A stretch of 64,000 nucleotides of DNA from JAXDMU01 sp963762435 (lineage in GTDB: Bacteria; Pseudomonadota; Alphaproteobacteria; ATCC43930; CGMCC-115725): the NCBI GenBank assembly GCA_963762435.1, contig CAVXLN010000022.1, forward strand, positions 1 to 64,000. Reading direction: 5' to 3'. Below the pieces are notes generated by a model that was given only the letters and a program-made list of their open reading frames with translations, ran no database searches and was not told where the DNA came from. The position numbers were made by a program, and so were the translations under genes. This document shows positions 1-7,770 of the stretch, one piece after another (positions within the stretch are counted from its first letter, which is position 1; every line of letters starts with the position of its first letter).

Positions 1-24
1 GCCTTCCCGCGACGGAGAAGGACC

Positions 25-849
25 ATGCCGGTGGACAGCGATCGCGATTACGTTCTGGGCACTCATGACGAGGAGATCGCGCGCCTCGGCGTGCAGCACG
101 CGGTGTGGCGCCCGCGCGTGCTCGACGCCTGGCGGCGCGCCGGGATCAGCCGCGATCAGCGTGTGCTCGATTTCGGGTCGGGCCCGGGTTATGCCAGCCT
201 CGATCTCGCCGACATCGTAGGGCCAGGCGGCCGCATCATAGCGGTCGACCGGTCCGCCCGGTTTCTCCAACATCTGCAGCGGACGGCGGCGGCGCGCGGG
301 CTTGGGCAGATTGAGGCACATGAGCGCGATCTGGACCAGGACAAGCCGCCGGCCGAGAGGGTCGACGCGACCTGGTGCCGCTGGGTTCTGTCTTTCCTCA
401 GCGCGCCGCGCCGCGCCGTGGCGCGGCTGGTCGATTGCGTGCGCCCCGGCGGCGCCGTGGTGATCCATGAATATCTCGATTGCGCCACCTGGCAGATCAG
501 CCCACGCGTCGCTTCCTTCGACGCGTTCGTCGCGGCCGTGATGGCGAGCTGGCGTGCCGAAGGCGGCGAACCCAATATCGGCGTCGACGTGATCGCCTGG
601 CTTCAAGAGGAAGGCTGCGCGATCGAGCAGGTCCAGCCGCTGGGCGATATCGTCGGGCCCGATAATTTCGTCTGGCATTGGCCGGCGGGATTCTTCGAGA
701 GCAACCTCGAGCGGCTGGTGACGCTCGGCCGCGTCGCCCCTGATCGGGCCGATGTCATGCGCGCCGATTTCGCCGCGGCCCTCAACCGGCCCGGCATCCG
801 CATGGTGACGCCGCTGGTCTTGGAGATCATCGCGCGCAAGCGCGGCTGA
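25..849 (+). CDS. Class I SAM-dependent methyltransferase
   Basis: Predicted cytoplasmic methyltransferase that transfers a methyl group from S-adenosylmethionine; the acceptor is unknown. Motif I (VLDFGSGPGY) lies at residues 47-56, followed by an acidic residue after the second strand (IIAVDRS). The later segment VRPGGAVVIHEYLD matches the usual post-motif strand. The 274 residues fit a Methyltransf_11/25-type enzyme with a C-terminal extension. The ATG is preceded by GGAGAAGG, a good ribosome site. It is convergent with the amidase gene, six bases away. The fold is clear; the substrate cannot be read from the sequence. Confidence 0.85.
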   Translation: MPVDSDRDYVLGTHDEEIARLGVQHAVWRPRVLDAWRRAGISRDQRVLDFGSGPGYASLDLADIVGPGGRIIAVDRSARFLQHLQRTAAARGLGQIEAHERDLDQDKPPAERVDATWCRWVLSFLSAPRRAVARLVDCVRPGGAVVIHEYLDCATWQISPRVASFDAFVAAVMASWRAEGGEPNIGVDVIAWLQEEGCAIEQVQPLGDIVGPDNFVWHWPAGFFESNLERLVTLGRVAPDRADVMRADFAAALNRPGIRMVTPLVLEIIARKRG

Positions 850-855
850 GGGCCC

Positions 856-2502
856 CTACTCCGGCGGCCGTCTCGCGGCGAAATCGAACTCGGCCTCGAG
901 CGCCCGGCCGATCGCGAGGATGGTGCCTTCGTCGAAGAGGCGGCCCCAGAGCGAGATGCCGTGCGGCACCACATGGCGCGGCGCATCGCTGGCGGGGGCC
1001 TTGCGGCGGAAGAGGCTGCCGGCGATGGGCTCGCGCGTCGGGGCCTCGATCAATCCCACAGGCAGCATCAGGCAGGGATGGCCGGTGAAGTTGGTGATGG
1101 TCAGCATCGGCCCGACGAGGCTCGGCCCGATGATGGCATCGACGCTGCAGAAACATTCCTCCATCACCATCATGACCTGCCGTCTCAGCCGGTCGAGCTG
1201 GATATGGTCGACCGCCGAGAGGAAGCGGGCGCGGCGGAACTGGTTGGGCCAGGCGTCGGCATCCTGGCGCTTCAGAAGATCGTCGCGGCCAGAGAGCGTC
1301 AGCTCCTCGAAGGCGGCCGCCGCTTCGGCGAAGAGGATCGATTTCAGCAATTCATAGGGCAGATCCGGCCGTTCGAGCGGGACGAGCTCGAGCCCGCTGC
1401 GCCGCGCCGCTTCGAGCGCCTTGCGATCGAGCGGCTCGATGCCCTCGAGCTCGAAATCGGCCGGGAAGTATCCCAAGCGCCGGCGCGCGACCGGCCAGCT
1501 TGCGTCGTAGGAGAAGGGCTCGGCGATCGAGCCTGGGTCGGCGGCATCGAAGCCTTCGATCGCGGCCAGCACCAGGGCCGTATCCTCGACTGAACGGCAG
1601 ATCGGACCGACCTTGTCGAGGCTCCAGCACAGCGGCATGCAGCCGCGGCGCGAGACGCGGCCGAAGGTCGGGCGCAAGCCCACCGTGCCGCAGCGCATCG
1701 AGGGCGAGACGATCGAGCCCAGCGTCTCGGTGCCGAGGCTGAAGCCCATGAGTCCCGCCGCCGTGGCCGAGGCGGAGCCGGCACTCGACCCGCTCGATCC
1801 CTCATCCCGGTTCCAGGGATTGCGCGACATGCCGCCATACCAGACGGCGCCATAGGCGAGCGCGCCCACCGCCGTCTTGGCGATGAGCACGGCGCCGGCC
1901 GCCTTGAGGCGTGCGACGACATGGGCATCCGCGGCCGGCACGCGGTCGCGATAGGGTTCCGCACCCCAGCCGGTCGTGATGCCGGCCGTGTCGAAGAGGT
2001 CCTTGGCACCCCAGGGAATGCCATGAAGCGGCCCAAGCCAGGTGCCGTCGGCGAGGAGCGCATCGGCGTGCCGCGCCTCGTCGAGCGCCCGATCGGCGGT
2101 CACGGTCGCGATGTTCTCGAGCCCGGGCGCCAGCCGGTCGATCCGGTCGAGATAAAGCTCGGTCAGGCGGACGGAGGTGAGTGCCCGCGTGCGCAGCCAG
2201 TGCGCTAGATCCGTCACCGAGGCGAAGGCGATGTCGCGTTCATCCTCGGGCAGCGGCAGCGGCACCGTCTCGCTCGGCCGGAACGGGCGCGGCACGGGCG
2301 GGCGCCAGCCGGGCAGGCGCGGATCGAACCGGCTCGCCGGCGCCAGCCCCTCCGGCAGGGAAGAGGCGCGCCGAGCGAGCGCCCATTCGATCTGCTCCTC
2401 GAAGCCTTCGGTCAGGAGCGTGCGCTCCGCCTCGGTATAGTCGATGCCGAGCAAGCGTTCGGCGGCGGCGATGAGATCGGCGGAGACGGGCTCGGGCGGC
2501 AT
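856..2502 (-). CDS. Amidase signature family hydrolase
   Basis: Amidase of the Ser-cisSer-Lys family, hydrolysing an amide bond in an unidentified small substrate, or acting as a GatA-like enzyme outside the GatCAB complex. The catalytic lysine is in GIPWGAKDLF (about K167), the serine-rich signature GSSGSSAGS is at about 235-243, and the nucleophile is the serine of ETLGSIVSPS (about S263). At 548 residues it is longer than GatA because of an N-terminal extension of about 85 residues. No gatC or gatB is adjacent, so a metabolic amidase is more likely. Related enzymes are often annotated as aspartyl-tRNA amidotransferase A or hydantoinase-like amidase. Confidence 0.88.
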   Translation of the reverse strand: MPPEPVSADLIAAAERLLGIDYTEAERTLLTEGFEEQIEWALARRASSLPEGLAPASRFDPRLPGWRPPVPRPFRPSETVPLPLPEDERDIAFASVTDLAHWLRTRALTSVRLTELYLDRIDRLAPGLENIATVTADRALDEARHADALLADGTWLGPLHGIPWGAKDLFDTAGITTGWGAEPYRDRVPAADAHVVARLKAAGAVLIAKTAVGALAYGAVWYGGMSRNPWNRDEGSSGSSAGSASATAAGLMGFSLGTETLGSIVSPSMRCGTVGLRPTFGRVSRRGCMPLCWSLDKVGPICRSVEDTALVLAAIEGFDAADPGSIAEPFSYDASWPVARRRLGYFPADFELEGIEPLDRKALEAARRSGLELVPLERPDLPYELLKSILFAEAAAAFEELTLSGRDDLLKRQDADAWPNQFRRARFLSAVDHIQLDRLRRQVMMVMEECFCSVDAIIGPSLVGPMLTITNFTGHPCLMLPVGLIEAPTREPIAGSLFRRKAPASDAPRHVVPHGISLWGRLFDEGTILAIGRALEAEFDFAARRPPE

Positions 2503-2632
2503 GGGTATTCCGGCAGCGGGATAAGGCCGCGAGCTTACGGCAAGTGCCGGGCGGATCGAAGCTTTTTGGCAAATGCTACAAGCCTAACAATTTAGAGATG
2601 AATTCGCGGTCAAATGCCTACTTGCCGCATAC

Positions 2633-4366
2633 GTGACTATGCAGAAAGTGATCGTGATGGCCGCTGCACTCGCCGCGCTTGCGGCCCCGTATCGCCTGTG
2701 GAAGCGCCTTTCCCTGCCGAGCCGCCTGGCGGCGCTGGCCGCGATCGTCATCGCGCTTGCCTTGACGCTGGTCGTCGCCCGCACCTCGTCGATCGTGGCC
2801 GAGGAGATGGCGAACCGCGCGCAGCAGAGCCTCGATGTCAATTTCAAGCTGGGGCTCGAGCTGCTGAAGCAGAAGGGTCCGGCCCATCTCGACGGCGACA
2901 AGCTGATGTTCGGCGACTGGGCGGCGAACGGCAATTTCGAGGTGGTCGACAAGGTCAAGGCGATCGCGGGCGGCACGGCCACGATCTTCATGGGCGAGAC
3001 CCGCGTCACGACCAATGTGCAGAAGCCCGACGGCACGCGCGCGGTCGGCACCAAGCTGGCGGCGGGCCCGGCGCATGACAGCATCTTCGTCGCCCACAAG
3101 ACTTTCCGCGGCGAGGTCGACATCTTGGGTCGCCGCTTCTTCACCGTCTACGACCCGATCCTCGACCCCAACGGCCAGGTTATCGGCATCTGGTATGTGG
3201 GCGTGCCGGAGCGCGAGTTCTTCGCTCTCGTCGACACGCTGCAGGATCGCGCGGCCTTGTCCGGCTTTTGCGTGGCGGTGTTGGCCTCGCTCCTCATGTT
3301 CTGGGCCTTGAAGCGGGCGCTCCGCCCCTTGAACCGACTCGAGCTGGCGATGGCACGGCTGACCCAAGGCGACCTCGCGGTCGAGATCCCGGATTACCAG
3401 GCCGGCGGCGAGATCGGCCGCATGTCGGACGCCGTGCGTGTGTTCAAGGAGCGCCTCGCCGAGATCGAGCGGCTGCGCGCGTCCCAGGCCGACCAGGAGG
3501 AGCGCGCCTCGGCTTTGCGCCGCGAAGCGGTGCAATCGCTGGTCGACCAGTTCGAGGCGAGCCTGGTCATGGGGCTCGATGCGTGCGCCGATGCCGCGAG
3601 CGAGATGCGCCGCTCGGCCCAGAGCCTCTCCGGCACGGCCGCCCACAGCACGACCGAGACAATGGCCGTCGCGGCTTCGACCGAGGAGGCGGCGGCCAAT
3701 GTCGAGACGGTGGCGAGTGCGGCCGAAGAGCTGTCGAGCTCGATCCATGAGATCAGCCGGCAGATCGGCCAGGCCGCCTCGGTCGCCGGCGACGGCGTCG
3801 AGCAGGTCAAGCTGACCGACCAGACCGTGCATGGGCTGATGGAAGCGGCCCAGCGCATCGGCGAGATCGTCGGCCTCATCAAGGATATCGCGAGCCAGAC
3901 CAACCTCCTGGCCTTGAACGCCACGATCGAGGCGGCGCGCGCGGGCGAGGCCGGCAAGGGGTTCGCCGTGGTGGCGAGCGAGGTGAAGCACCTCGCCAAC
4001 CAGACCGCACAGGCGACCGAGGACATCACGAGCCAGGTCGACGGCATGCAGAATGCGACGCGCGAGGCCGTGGACGCCATCACCGGTATTGGTGCCACCA
4101 TCGCCGAGATCGATCAGATCGCAACCCTGATCGCGGCCGCGATCAAGCAGCAGGGCGCCGCCACGAACGAGATCGCGCGCAGCACCCAGGAGGCGGCGCG
4201 GGGCACGACCGAGGTCAATCGCACGGTCACGGATCTGAAGCTGGGCGTGGAAGGGACCGGGAAGTCGGCAGCCGAGATGGCGGAGGCGGCGGTCAGGCTC
4301 GATGGCGAGATCGCGCGGCTGGGCGAGGAGGCGACCCGGTTCCTGGCGGATATGCGGGCGGGGTGA
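2633..4366 (+). CDS. Methyl-accepting chemotaxis protein with single Cache sensor
   Basis: Transmembrane chemoreceptor. A first membrane segment (about residues 30-53) is followed by a periplasmic sensor of about 150 residues. Its KTFRGEVDILGRRFFTVYDP and GQVIGIWYVGVPE stretches match sCache-type (Cache_3) ligand domains. A second membrane segment at about 205-227 leads into HAMP and a long cytoplasmic coiled coil. The signalling tip contains the conserved QTNLLALNATIEAARAGE and GFAVVASEVKHLA. No cheR/cheB-binding tail is visible and no che genes are nearby, so it is an orphan receptor. The frame opens with GTG at 2633; ATG at 2639 or 2657 is also possible because no strong ribosome site decides it. 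Confidence 0.93.
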   Translation: MTMQKVIVMAAALAALAAPYRLWKRLSLPSRLAALAAIVIALALTLVVARTSSIVAEEMANRAQQSLDVNFKLGLELLKQKGPAHLDGDKLMFGDWAANGNFEVVDKVKAIAGGTATIFMGETRVTTNVQKPDGTRAVGTKLAAGPAHDSIFVAHKTFRGEVDILGRRFFTVYDPILDPNGQVIGIWYVGVPEREFFALVDTLQDRAALSGFCVAVLASLLMFWALKRALRPLNRLELAMARLTQGDLAVEIPDYQAGGEIGRMSDAVRVFKERLAEIERLRASQADQEERASALRREAVQSLVDQFEASLVMGLDACADAASEMRRSAQSLSGTAAHSTTETMAVAASTEEAAANVETVASAAEELSSSIHEISRQIGQAASVAGDGVEQVKLTDQTVHGLMEAAQRIGEIVGLIKDIASQTNLLALNATIEAARAGEAGKGFAVVASEVKHLANQTAQATEDITSQVDGMQNATREAVDAITGIGATIAEIDQIATLIAAAIKQQGAATNEIARSTQEAARGTTEVNRTVTDLKLGVEGTGKSAAEMAEAAVRLDGEIARLGEEATRFLADMRAG

Positions 4367-4430
4367 GGGGCGGCCTAGTTGGCGGTGCGGTTGCGCCCGA
4401 GCGCGATCAGCTTCTGCCCTGGAATTGTGA

Positions 4431-4453
4431 CCGACAGGCTGGCAAGCTGTCGG
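4431..4453 (+). promoter_or_regulatory. Inverted repeat abutting the start codon of the 4455 gene
   Basis: Arms CCGACAG (4431-4437) and CTGTCGG (4447-4453) are perfect inverted repeats with a 9-base spacer, ending one base before the ATG. No Shine-Dalgarno sequence is seen there. It may be an operator or an RNA hairpin that affects initiation, or the true start may be elsewhere. Confidence 0.35.
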
Positions 4454-4454
4454 C

Positions 4455-4886
4455 ATGAATGACGAGTTTGAAGCCCCGGCCGACGTAAGCTGTGAACGTG
4501 TCTATACAACTTGGGACTACTACGACGGTCCGCGCGAAGGCATCGCGGACTTTCGGGGAAAACCACACATCTACAAATGCCAGTTCAGCGAACCCGATGA
4601 CGATTGGACAGACCTTTTCTGGCTGATGGAGATAGACCAGGAGTTATTCAAGCTGGCGGAAGAGAAATGGACCATCTTTCTCAGGTGGAAGAGAGAATTC
4701 GAACTTGGAAACGCGTCCCTCGATAGCCATCCCGCTCTACCCGAGGATCGCGCACGCTTCGATGAATTGGGAATTACTTTAGGGGATAGACTCAAGCTTC
4801 GGCCGGAGCGTTCCGTGATCCGACGAGCGCGCTTCGTAAGAGCTGTTGAAGCTGATGGCACATATGTCGAGTGGACGAAATTATAG
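4455..4886 (+). CDS. Hypothetical protein, 143 aa
   Basis: I do not recognise a family. The product is soluble and acidic, rich in Trp, Asp and Glu (for example DDDWTDLFWLMEIDQE), with a mixed alpha/beta look, no signal peptide and no membrane segment. Codon use is visibly less GC-biased than in flanking genes (many AAC, GAA, AAA and TTA-type codons), which suggests transfer. It stands alone between the chemoreceptor and the mobile-element debris at 5-7.7 kb. The start follows a 7-bp inverted repeat and has no clear ribosome site. It is probably a real gene because the opposite strand and other frames are poor, but its role is unknown. Confidence 0.55.
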   Translation: MNDEFEAPADVSCERVYTTWDYYDGPREGIADFRGKPHIYKCQFSEPDDDWTDLFWLMEIDQELFKLAEEKWTIFLRWKREFELGNASLDSHPALPEDRARFDELGITLGDRLKLRPERSVIRRARFVRAVEADGTYVEWTKL

Positions 4887-5047
4887 AAGCAGCCTACGCA
4901 CTCTTCGAGTTGGGGTGACGAATTTCAGAGATGGGGCGGACGGCCTCTGTGATGGCATCGAAATGCCAAGATGTGTCATTGGCAGCCCATCTCAAGTTGC
5001 CATCGATCTGTGGCCTCCAGCGGTGGTATTCCGCCGAAATCGAGCAA

Positions 5048-5668
5048 TCAGACCTCGATCGCCATCATTATGGCGGCCCGGATATCCTCGAGCGAGGCTG
5101 ATGGTTTGAGTGCGTCCCGAAACAAAGCGAAATGCGCCGGCCTCTCGCGCTCGAGGTAGGTCAGGCTCCGTTTCGGCCCGAGATACCATTGCTCCCGGAA
5201 CGCAAAATAATCTTCAAGAAGGGTCATGAGCAGCCAGTGACGCCGGTAGTCTCCCTCGGCATCGCCCTTCTCGGCGCGCGCCAACATCTTCTGGAGCCAA
5301 AGACGACGCGTCTCGGCATCACTGGGCGTCAGTTTCTTGGGTCCCGCCATGTACAGGGAATCGACCGCCGCCAGCGCCTTGTCACCCACCTGATTGCGCT
5401 GAAATAGGACCCGGCCGCCATGGATCCTGAGCCAATCCTGGTCAGGCTCCGTTGCCGTCGGATAGAGGAAAAGATCGAGATGGAGCTCTTGCCATCGATG
5501 GGCCGCATGCTCTGCCTCGCCCGTATCGCGAAAACCCATAACATCGATGTCACTCGCGATGTCCCAGTCGCCGCGCGCCCGCGAGCCATAGAGAATGGCC
5601 GTATGACAGCCGAACTGCTCTTCGAGGTATGGGCGCAATAGATCGAGCAGCTTTTGCTGGCTGGTCAC
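5048..5668 (-). CDS. Nucleotidyltransferase domain protein (MNT type)
   Basis: Pol-beta-superfamily nucleotidyltransferase. The signature is ILYGSRARGDWDIASDID, the G-S-x(10)-D-x-D motif holding the two metal-binding aspartates, about 30 residues from the start. A further acidic strand (ELHLDLFLYPT) supplies the third position. A helical C-terminal half of about 100 residues could be HEPN-like. I place the start at GTG 5668, preceded by GAGGAACCGGAACT; the open frame continues upstream only because it is fused to ATPase debris. Such proteins can be nucleic-acid or protein adenylyltransferases, including antitoxins of HEPN/MNT pairs. No separate HEPN gene is adjacent, so the role is open. Confidence 0.7.
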   Translation of the reverse strand: MTSQQKLLDLLRPYLEEQFGCHTAILYGSRARGDWDIASDIDVMGFRDTGEAEHAAHRWQELHLDLFLYPTATEPDQDWLRIHGGRVLFQRNQVGDKALAAVDSLYMAGPKKLTPSDAETRRLWLQKMLARAEKGDAEGDYRRHWLLMTLLEDYFAFREQWYLGPKRSLTYLERERPAHFALFRDALKPSASLEDIRAAIMMAIEV

Positions 5669-5671
5669 AGT

Positions 5672-5941
5672 TCCGGTTCCTCGGGATCGATCGTCGCGTC
5701 GTACCAATAGACGAAGGTACGCCCTCAACACCCAGTCAATGTAGTTGCGCTGGCGGTCCCTCAAGCCGCCGAACTCAAACACCGTGGTGCGGTCGCCGAT
5801 TTCCTCCATCTTCGGGCGCCGCAGATCGTTCTTGAGTTTCGGATGTCCGACCAGTACGAGCGAAAGCTGGCCTCCGCCCTCCGCGACAAGTTCGATCAAG
5901 CGCTTGAGGTCGGCGCGCCGTGCCGATCCGGGTCCAGCCAC
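5672..5941 (-). pseudogene. C-terminal fragment of ExeA-like AAA ATPase (transposition ATPase)
   Basis: The frame upstream of the nucleotidyltransferase encodes ADLKRLIELVAEGGG, LSLVLVGHPKLKNDLRRP, MEEIGDRTTVF and YIDWVL. These match the C-terminal part of ExeA/TnsC-like AAA ATPases that work with DDE transposases (sensor-1 and VGHPKLRNDL-type region). Walker A and Walker B are absent: the upstream DNA breaks homology near 5915. It is therefore a remnant, in the same frame and strand as the downstream nucleotidyltransferase. With the repeat array at 7521-7684 it marks an eroded transposon. Confidence 0.65.
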
Positions 5942-6198
5942 GCCGGAGTCTTCAAGTGCTTCAGGTCGGACGGGCTCATATCAAAGTGCCAGATCGCGTT
6001 CGAAAGTTAGGGTATACCCCAGACGGACACGCGCTCAGCCTCGAAGCGGACATCGCCAGATTCCGAGTCGGGTGGTGAGCGACACAGGCAGCCTTGGCGC
6101 GAGAGTCGCCTTCCTCAACGGCGAATTGATGAGGAGGGGAGACTCTCGGCCACCGCAATTGCGAGCGGTATGCTGACCGAATGTCGACTCAAACCGAG

Positions 6199-6510
6199 CT
6201 ATGTGGCGATGCTGCGCAAGGCCGTGAACTTGGGCTCACTAGCCAAAAGTGAAAGCAGCTTCGTCAGGTCGCCAGCCCGGACGCGCCAAGCCATGTAATC
6301 CTGCTGCGCCTTCGGCAACTCCCAGACTTCGTAAAAGATGACATTATAAGGATGAGTTTCGTCGATTAGGATGTCGAACTCGATATTGCCTGGGTATGAC
6401 CTGCTTAACTTCAAGTTCTCGACCGTGTAATCAAGAAACTCTTCGATCTTGTCCGGCTTGACCGTTAACTCCGCCAGCATGACCACATTATCGACAAATG
6501 CATGTTTCAT
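6199..6510 (-). CDS. Antibiotic biosynthesis monooxygenase (ABM) domain protein
   Basis: Small ferredoxin-like-fold protein of 103 residues from ATG 6510 (preceded by GAGGCACCA). ABM family members act as cofactor-free monooxygenases or quinol oxidases on small aromatics, or as non-catalytic stress proteins. The visible signs are MLAELTVKPDKIEEFLDYT (strand and helix 1), SYPGNIEFDILID (strand 2), NVIFYEVWELPKAQQDYM (strand 3 and helix) and the C-terminal FTALRSIAT. It lies 88 bases downstream of the WYL regulator gene on the same strand. An imperfect palindrome resembling that regulator's own operator sits in the gap (6578-6596), so it is probably the regulator's target. Confidence 0.8.
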   Translation of the reverse strand: MKHAFVDNVVMLAELTVKPDKIEEFLDYTVENLKLSRSYPGNIEFDILIDETHPYNVIFYEVWELPKAQQDYMAWRVRAGDLTKLLSLLASEPKFTALRSIAT

Positions 6511-6577
6511 TGGTGCCTCGCGCTCCATGCTCGGCGGCGGCCGTCCGGCGCCGGCGAACCGAAGGCTACGAAGCAGC

Positions 6578-6596
6578 ACTGTCAGTTTCTGGCAGT
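6578..6596. promoter_or_regulatory. Candidate WYL-regulator operator upstream of the ABM gene
   Basis: ACTGTCAG-TTT-CTGGCAGT is an inverted repeat with one mismatch. Its core (TGYCAG-N3-CTGGCA) is the same as that of the perfect palindrome upstream of the regulator gene at 7321-7345. It lies between the regulator stop and the ABM start. Confidence 0.6.
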
Positions 6597-6598
6597 AG

Positions 6599-7288
6599 TC
6601 ACTGCTCGGGGACGCCTCGAAGCGTGCGCCACTCCTTGAGCAGCGCGGCGCGACGACGTGGGTATCTCTCGGTCTTGGTCTCGAGCACTAAAATTCGGTC
6701 CGTGCGAAAATGCCGGTACCCTTCGCGCAGCTCGCACCAAGCCACAACCACGCGGACTCGGTCATAAAAGGCGAGCGCGGCGGGCCAGATCGTCCGCTGG
6801 GTGCTATTCCCTTGCTCGTCAGCATAGACGATTCGGATCTTCCGCTCGGACCGGATCGACTCTCGGATCACCGGTAGTTCACTGTCCCCCGCCGGGATGG
6901 GCTCGCCTGGACCGATCAGCAGACCCGACCGCTCGATGCCGTCCTTGAGATCGTCGGGCAGGACGGCGCCGATTTTTGCCAGCACGTTGCGAGCCGCCTT
7001 GCCCAAGAGCCCGTCCGCTCTTTCGGATACCCACCGCGAGCCGAGCACCAAGGCCTCGATCTCCTCCTCGGAGAACATCAGCGGGGGCAGCATGAAACCC
7101 GGTCGGAGTATGTAGCCCACGCCCGCTTCGCCATCGATGTGCGCGCCTTGCGCCCTGAGCGTGTCGATGTCGCGATAGAGAGTGCGTATTGAAACCCCGA
7201 GTTCTTCCGCCAGCACCGCCCCCGGAACCGCTCGCCGATGGCGGCGCAGCACTTGGATCAGGTCAAGCAGGCGTTGTGCGCGAGACAT
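6599..7288 (-). CDS. YafY-type HTH/WYL transcriptional regulator
   Basis: DeoR-like HTH_11 domain at residues 1-60 (RLLDLIQVLRRHRRAV, then LGVSIRTLYRDIDTLR as the recognition region), a linker, and a WYL ligand-sensing domain in the C-terminal half (RKIRIVYADEQGNSTQRTI, YDRVRVVVAWCELREGYRHF). The 229 residues are normal for the family. It probably represses its own gene and the ABM gene downstream: matching palindromes lie 33 bases upstream of its start and in the intergenic gap to the ABM gene. The effector is unknown; WYL domains bind nucleotides or other small ligands. Confidence 0.88.
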   Translation of the reverse strand: MSRAQRLLDLIQVLRRHRRAVPGAVLAEELGVSIRTLYRDIDTLRAQGAHIDGEAGVGYILRPGFMLPPLMFSEEEIEALVLGSRWVSERADGLLGKAARNVLAKIGAVLPDDLKDGIERSGLLIGPGEPIPAGDSELPVIRESIRSERKIRIVYADEQGNSTQRTIWPAALAFYDRVRVVVAWCELREGYRHFRTDRILVLETKTERYPRRRAALLKEWRTLRGVPEQ

Positions 7289-7320
7289 GGCGGCTCCACC
7301 CGAGAGCCAAGATAGCTACT

Positions 7321-7345
7321 CATGCTGCCAGGTTCTGGCAGCATG
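7321..7345. promoter_or_regulatory. Perfect 11-bp palindrome, candidate autoregulatory operator
   Basis: Arms CATGCTGCCAG (7321-7331) and CTGGCAGCATG (7335-7345) are exact inverted repeats around GTT. The site lies 33 bases upstream of the WYL regulator start and shares its core with 6578-6596. Confidence 0.65.
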
Positions 7346-7520
7346 GCAGACCCTCCGAACGCCTGCAACGGGTCGTCTGCCGTCGCGAGCATCGTGCCCG
7401 AAACTCGCCGGTCCCTGCTGGCCAACCCCAGCGCCGGAAATGGGCCGCCCCAACGTGCAGAAGGGTGGTCCGGGGGACCTGCGGATCGAAGAAACGTTGG
7501 GGACGGTACGCCCCGACGCG

Positions 7521-7690
7521 AGTCTCAAACATCGTGCGCCGAACCGGGACGATTGCGCGTCCGTCTCATGGAGCGTGCGCACAGTCTCAAATATCGTGCG
7601 CTGAGAGCACCCTCCAGTCTCAACTGGCGTGCGTCGGGAATGGGCGATGATTGCGCGTCGGGGCGATCATCATTGCGCGTCGCTACACCT
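7521..7690. repeat. Array of short direct repeats resembling a transposon end
   Basis: Four 18-base direct repeats of form GTCTCA-N5-CGTGCGY start at 7522, 7563, 7584 and 7617. Interleaved and downstream are copies of GATTGCGCGTC (7551) and ATTGCGCGTCG (7649 and 7671). Read on the minus strand, the outer edge begins TGTAGCGACGCGCAATGATG, that is a TGT-terminus followed by repeats. This is how TnsB/TniA-type transposase-binding ends look. The rest of the 7289-7770 interval carries only the operator at 7321 and no convincing gene. Confidence 0.55.
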
Positions 7691-7770
7691 ACCCGATGAA
7701 GTTTTTCTTGCACCGGCAACCATCCGCCGCCCCACTGCATTGACGCCAGGATCTAGGGGAGCTTTCAGCC

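Noticed and set aside
2618..4456. 612-residue open frame antisense to the chemoreceptor
   Set aside because: Arg/Leu/Asp-rich low-information translation typical of antisense frames in GC-rich genes; the plus strand encodes a complete chemoreceptor.
6100..6146. GAGAGTC and GACTCTC inverted pair in the 5942-6198 gap
   Set aside because: Short arms with a 33-base spacer and no associated gene start; not distinguishable from chance.
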